This document shows, one piece after another, positions 20,899 through 22,628 of a stretch of DNA of 22,628 nt. Both the position numbers and the translations under genes were made by a program. A model generated the notes under the pieces. The model had not been told where the DNA came from. It was given only the letters and a program-made list of their open reading frames with translations, and made no database searches. The stretch covers positions 1 through 22,628 of IMG/VR virus record IMGVR_UViG_3300042891_001197. One strand, 5' to 3'. Position 1 is the first letter of the stretch. Each line of letters opens with the position of its first letter. The DNA comes from a virus.

Positions 20899-20952
20899 AT
20901 GACGAAGAACATAGGGAGACTGGCAGGAAATCACATAAAATCTCATAAATAG
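20899..20952 (+). CDS. 17-residue peptide, possible leader or chance frame
   Basis: MTKNIGRLAGNHIKSHK, stop. The only support is the ATG at +1 of a late promoter, as for larger genes here. Its stop codon overlaps the second late box. It could be a leader peptide of the lysis unit, or the ATG may simply mark the promoter start site. Confidence 0.25.
   Translation: MTKNIGRLAGNHIKSHK
20944..20951 (+). promoter_or_regulatory. Second late promoter box CATAAATA
   Basis: An identical 8-base box 58 bases after the first one, predicting a start near 20957 and a leader of about 19 bases before the lipoprotein ATG (20976), with CGGAG in it. A tandem pair would boost lysis-gene output. Confidence 0.55.
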
Positions 20953-20975
20953 TCGTATAGTATCGGAGTTATAAT

Positions 20976-21425
20976 ATGCGACTATTATTCGTACCACTCA
21001 TAACACTAATAATAACCGGGTGCGGTGGTCATTACCGTTATCCATGCCAAGACCCTCAAAATTGGGGTAAACTTGAGTGTAGTAACGAAGTATGTAAGGC
21101 TGAAGGAACTTGTACCAGTGATGTATTGGGCCGTAGTATGGAACAATCATCAAGTATTGAACCATCAACAGAAACTTCAGAAGAAACTACTGAGCCATGC
21201 TCACCCGCAATAAGTAGTGATGAAGGCAATGTAGAAACAGAAACAACAGAAGAAGTTCCTACGGCAAAATTACATATGAAGAAGCCAAGCAAACTTGATA
21301 TCGTCATGGATCCAGAAGGTGATGAATATGAGGCTCCAGTTAGAACTCCAGCAAGTATTGAAGAAGAAGTTTTGACGATGAATACAGTAGTTGATACAGC
21401 AGCACACAACGCTGCTATAAAGTAA
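20976..21425 (+). CDS. Cys-containing lipoprotein of the lysis region, unknown function
   Basis: 149 residues with a lipoprotein signal: MRLLFVPLITLIITGC, lipobox ITGC, lipidation at Cys16. The mature N-terminal part has a dense Cys pattern (YRYPCQDPQNWGKLECSNEVCKAEGTC, reading C-x10-C-x4-C-x5-C), probably disulfides. An acidic Ser/Thr/Glu-rich linker follows (ETSEETTEP...ETETTEE). It is encoded first in the lysis cassette, before the holin-like and endolysin genes. From memory, the YRYPCQDP.NW..PEC.PPIC start recurs in T4-like phages at this position. It may be an outer-membrane lysis accessory or exclusion protein. Confidence 0.72.
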   Translation: MRLLFVPLITLIITGCGGHYRYPCQDPQNWGKLECSNEVCKAEGTCTSDVLGRSMEQSSSIEPSTETSEETTEPCSPAISSDEGNVETETTEEVPTAKLHMKKPSKLDIVMDPEGDEYEAPVRTPASIEEEVLTMNTVVDTAAHNAAIK

Positions 21426-21434
21426 GAGGTTTAT

Positions 21435-21767
21435 ATGGGACAGAGATATACAGAAGCAGAACTAAATGCTAGAATGCGATTTTCAATCGGCATATTACTT
21501 GCCGTTTGTTTAGTCGGTATTGTGTTCGTAGTTCTATACTCATTGATTTTTGTGACACAACCAATCGGTCAGCAAAGTCCTAACGATGCTGAATTCTTCA
21601 AGTTGATCACACCAATCGCAACATTTCTTACAGGCATATTGTCTGGCATCATGCTAGGCAAGACTGACAATAGAGATGATAAGAAAGATGGTCCAGAGCA
21701 GCCAGAACTTGGCCCAGCAAAAGAACCATTAGAACTATTGGATGAAGCAGACGATCATATAGCATGA
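21435..21767 (+). CDS. Two-segment membrane protein, candidate holin
   Basis: 110 residues. Hydrophobic segments are at about 17-40 (IGILLAVCLVGIVFVVLYSL) and 56-75 (KLITPIATFLTGILSGIMLG), with a short N-terminal head and a charged, Asp/Glu-rich C-terminal tail (DNRDDKKDGPEQPELGPAKE). Size, two segments, charged tail and a 4-base overlap with the endolysin gene all fit a class II-type holin. The ribosome site AAGAGG lies 6 bases before the ATG. There is no family-specific motif that I can name, so the call rests on context. Confidence 0.58.
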   Translation: MGQRYTEAELNARMRFSIGILLAVCLVGIVFVVLYSLIFVTQPIGQQSPNDAEFFKLITPIATFLTGILSGIMLGKTDNRDDKKDGPEQPELGPAKEPLELLDEADDHIA

Positions 21768-22628
21768 GCCTAAAAAGTTTACAAACTAAAATAGGTATAG
21801 CAGCCGATGGTGCTTGGGGTCCAGGCACATTCAAAGCAGCCATGGCATATTATAAACTGTCACCTGCTAGGGCAGCACATTTCTTTGCTCAAACAGCACA
21901 TGAGACAGGTGGATATAAGGCATTCACTGAAAATCTAAACTACAATGCTGCTGGATTGATAGGAATATTCAAAAAGTATTTCCCAGATATGGCAACAGCA
22001 AATCGCTATGCTAGACAGCCAGAAAAGATTGCTAACCGTGTATACGCAAGTCGCATGGGCAATGGTCCAGAAGCAAGTGGTGACGGTTGGCGCTATCGTG
22101 GTCGCGGAGCATTACAGTTGACTGGTAAAGATAACTACGCAGCATTCGCAAAGTATTGTAATCGTCCCGATGTGATGAGCAATCCAGACATCGTTGCTAC
22201 TGAATTAGCATTTGAGAGTGCTATGTTTTTCTTTGAAAGAAATAAGTTATGGGCTATTTGCGATCAAGGTATTACTGATGCAGCAATATTATCATTGACT
22301 AAAAAGATCAATGGCGGCACACATGGTCTTGCTGATCGTAGCGAGAAAACAAAAAAATACTTTATGTGGACAGCGGGTGCAAGTCCCGTAGTGGCAGTTT
22401 CAGCACCTCAGACAACAGCACCAAGTGCACCGGCTGCACCAGCAATGGTAGTAACACCAGACATGCAACTTAGCCCACATTTCAAACTAAACGAGTTTAC
22501 GAAATCAGAAACAGCAATTCGTAAGAGAATTGATAATACACCAGGTCCAGCACATGCTTCAAATCTACAAAAAGTTTGCGAAAAAATTCTTGAACCAGTT
22601 AGGAGACATTACGGTAAACCAGTTCGTA
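21764..22628 (+). CDS. Endolysin: peptidoglycan-binding start, GH19 muramidase/chitinase-like domain and M15 peptidase domain (3' truncated)
   Basis: 288 complete codons before the window edge. Residues 1-35 (SLQTKIGIAADGAWGPGTF) look like a short peptidoglycan-binding region. Residues about 36-205 form a glycoside hydrolase family 19 domain: AHETGG with catalytic Glu47, NLNYNAAGL, and GRGALQLTGKDNY (113-125). An Ala/Pro/Thr linker (205-232) follows. Residues from 235 (SPHFKLNEFTKSETAIRKRI) are the start of a peptidase M15-type domain (VanY/M15_3 fold: ...EF..S.TA...GI.N.P). A dual-activity lysin would cut both glycan and peptide links. There is no signal peptide, so release through the holin is needed. 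It starts by ATGA overlap. The end is beyond the window. Confidence 0.9.
   Translation, partial: MSLKSLQTKIGIAADGAWGPGTFKAAMAYYKLSPARAAHFFAQTAHETGGYKAFTENLNYNAAGLIGIFKKYFPDMATANRYARQPEKIANRVYASRMGNGPEASGDGWRYRGRGALQLTGKDNYAAFAKYCNRPDVMSNPDIVATELAFESAMFFFERNKLWAICDQGITDAAILSLTKKINGGTHGLADRSEKTKKYFMWTAGASPVVAVSAPQTTAPSAPAAPAMVVTPDMQLSPHFKLNEFTKSETAIRKRIDNTPGPAHASNLQKVCEKILEPVRRHYGKPVR

Noticed and set aside
1-22628. CRISPR array, insertion sequence, integrase or attachment site
   Set aside because: No regularly spaced repeats, no transposase or integrase motif, and no paired terminal repeats found. The only clear exact tandem repeat noticed is the 18-base Gly-Glu linker.
1-22628. A bacterial chromosome segment
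   Set aside because: T4-type late promoters, overlapping small genes, a holin/endolysin/spanin set and orphan thyA point to a phage. The tmRNA alone could be bacterial, but its neighbours are not.

Overview
The window looks like part of the genome of a T4-type tailed phage (myovirus) of an aquatic bacterium. The evidence is dense, mostly same-strand genes with 1-47 base overlaps, low G+C, repeated NNTAAATA boxes matching the T4 late promoter (TATAAATA), a phage thyA, a lysis cassette, a spanin-like pair and many small phage-type genes of unknown role. No capsid, portal, terminase or polymerase gene is visible, so the lineage is inferred. The host is probably an alphaproteobacterium or a marine picocyanobacterium, because the window carries a circularly permuted (two-piece) tmRNA gene, a form known mainly from those groups.

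Layout. 1-395: the end of an unidentified gene, then a perfect TATAAATA box that reads into a structured, partly tRNA-like non-coding stretch. 396-2459 (minus): a glycosyltransferase-like protein made of two tandem copies of one domain. 2506-4024: a DNA methyltransferase and a small conserved gene. 4033-4503: a 40-residue membrane peptide, the permuted tmRNA and its terminator. 4522-7449: an Asp/Asn-hydroxylase-like enzyme, a nucleotidyltransferase fused to a Cys-rich and a peptidoglycan-binding-like region, an APS-kinase/NMN-adenylyltransferase-like fusion and a small gene. 7450-10745: a G+C-richer island with sigma70-type promoters and strong ribosome sites, holding two small genes, a MoxR-type AAA+ ATPase and a metallopeptidase/VWA partner. 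10723-12951: overlapping small genes of unknown role. 12948-17996: a run of coupled genes (a third glycosyltransferase-like copy, an SGNH hydrolase, thymidylate synthase, a small gene, a sugar epimerase and a DegT-type aminotransferase) that suggests synthesis or decoration of a surface sugar. 17986-18731 (minus): an o-spanin/i-spanin-like pair. 18772-20825: a virion-type protein, two paralogous proteins with N-termini like the T4 capsid-targeting sequence, and a methyltransferase. 20845-22628: terminator, tandem late promoters, a lipoprotein, a holin candidate and a GH19 + M15 endolysin cut by the window edge.

The two strongest unusual signals are these. (1) A phage-borne permuted tmRNA whose acceptor stem, T arm, P2 helix, tag frame (ANDETFALAA) and terminator can all be read from the sequence. 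(2) A recurring layout in which a late promoter box lies exactly 5 bases before an ATG. By T4 promoter geometry this puts the A of ATG at +1 and predicts leaderless late mRNAs. Gene functions below come from motifs read by eye; no database search was possible.
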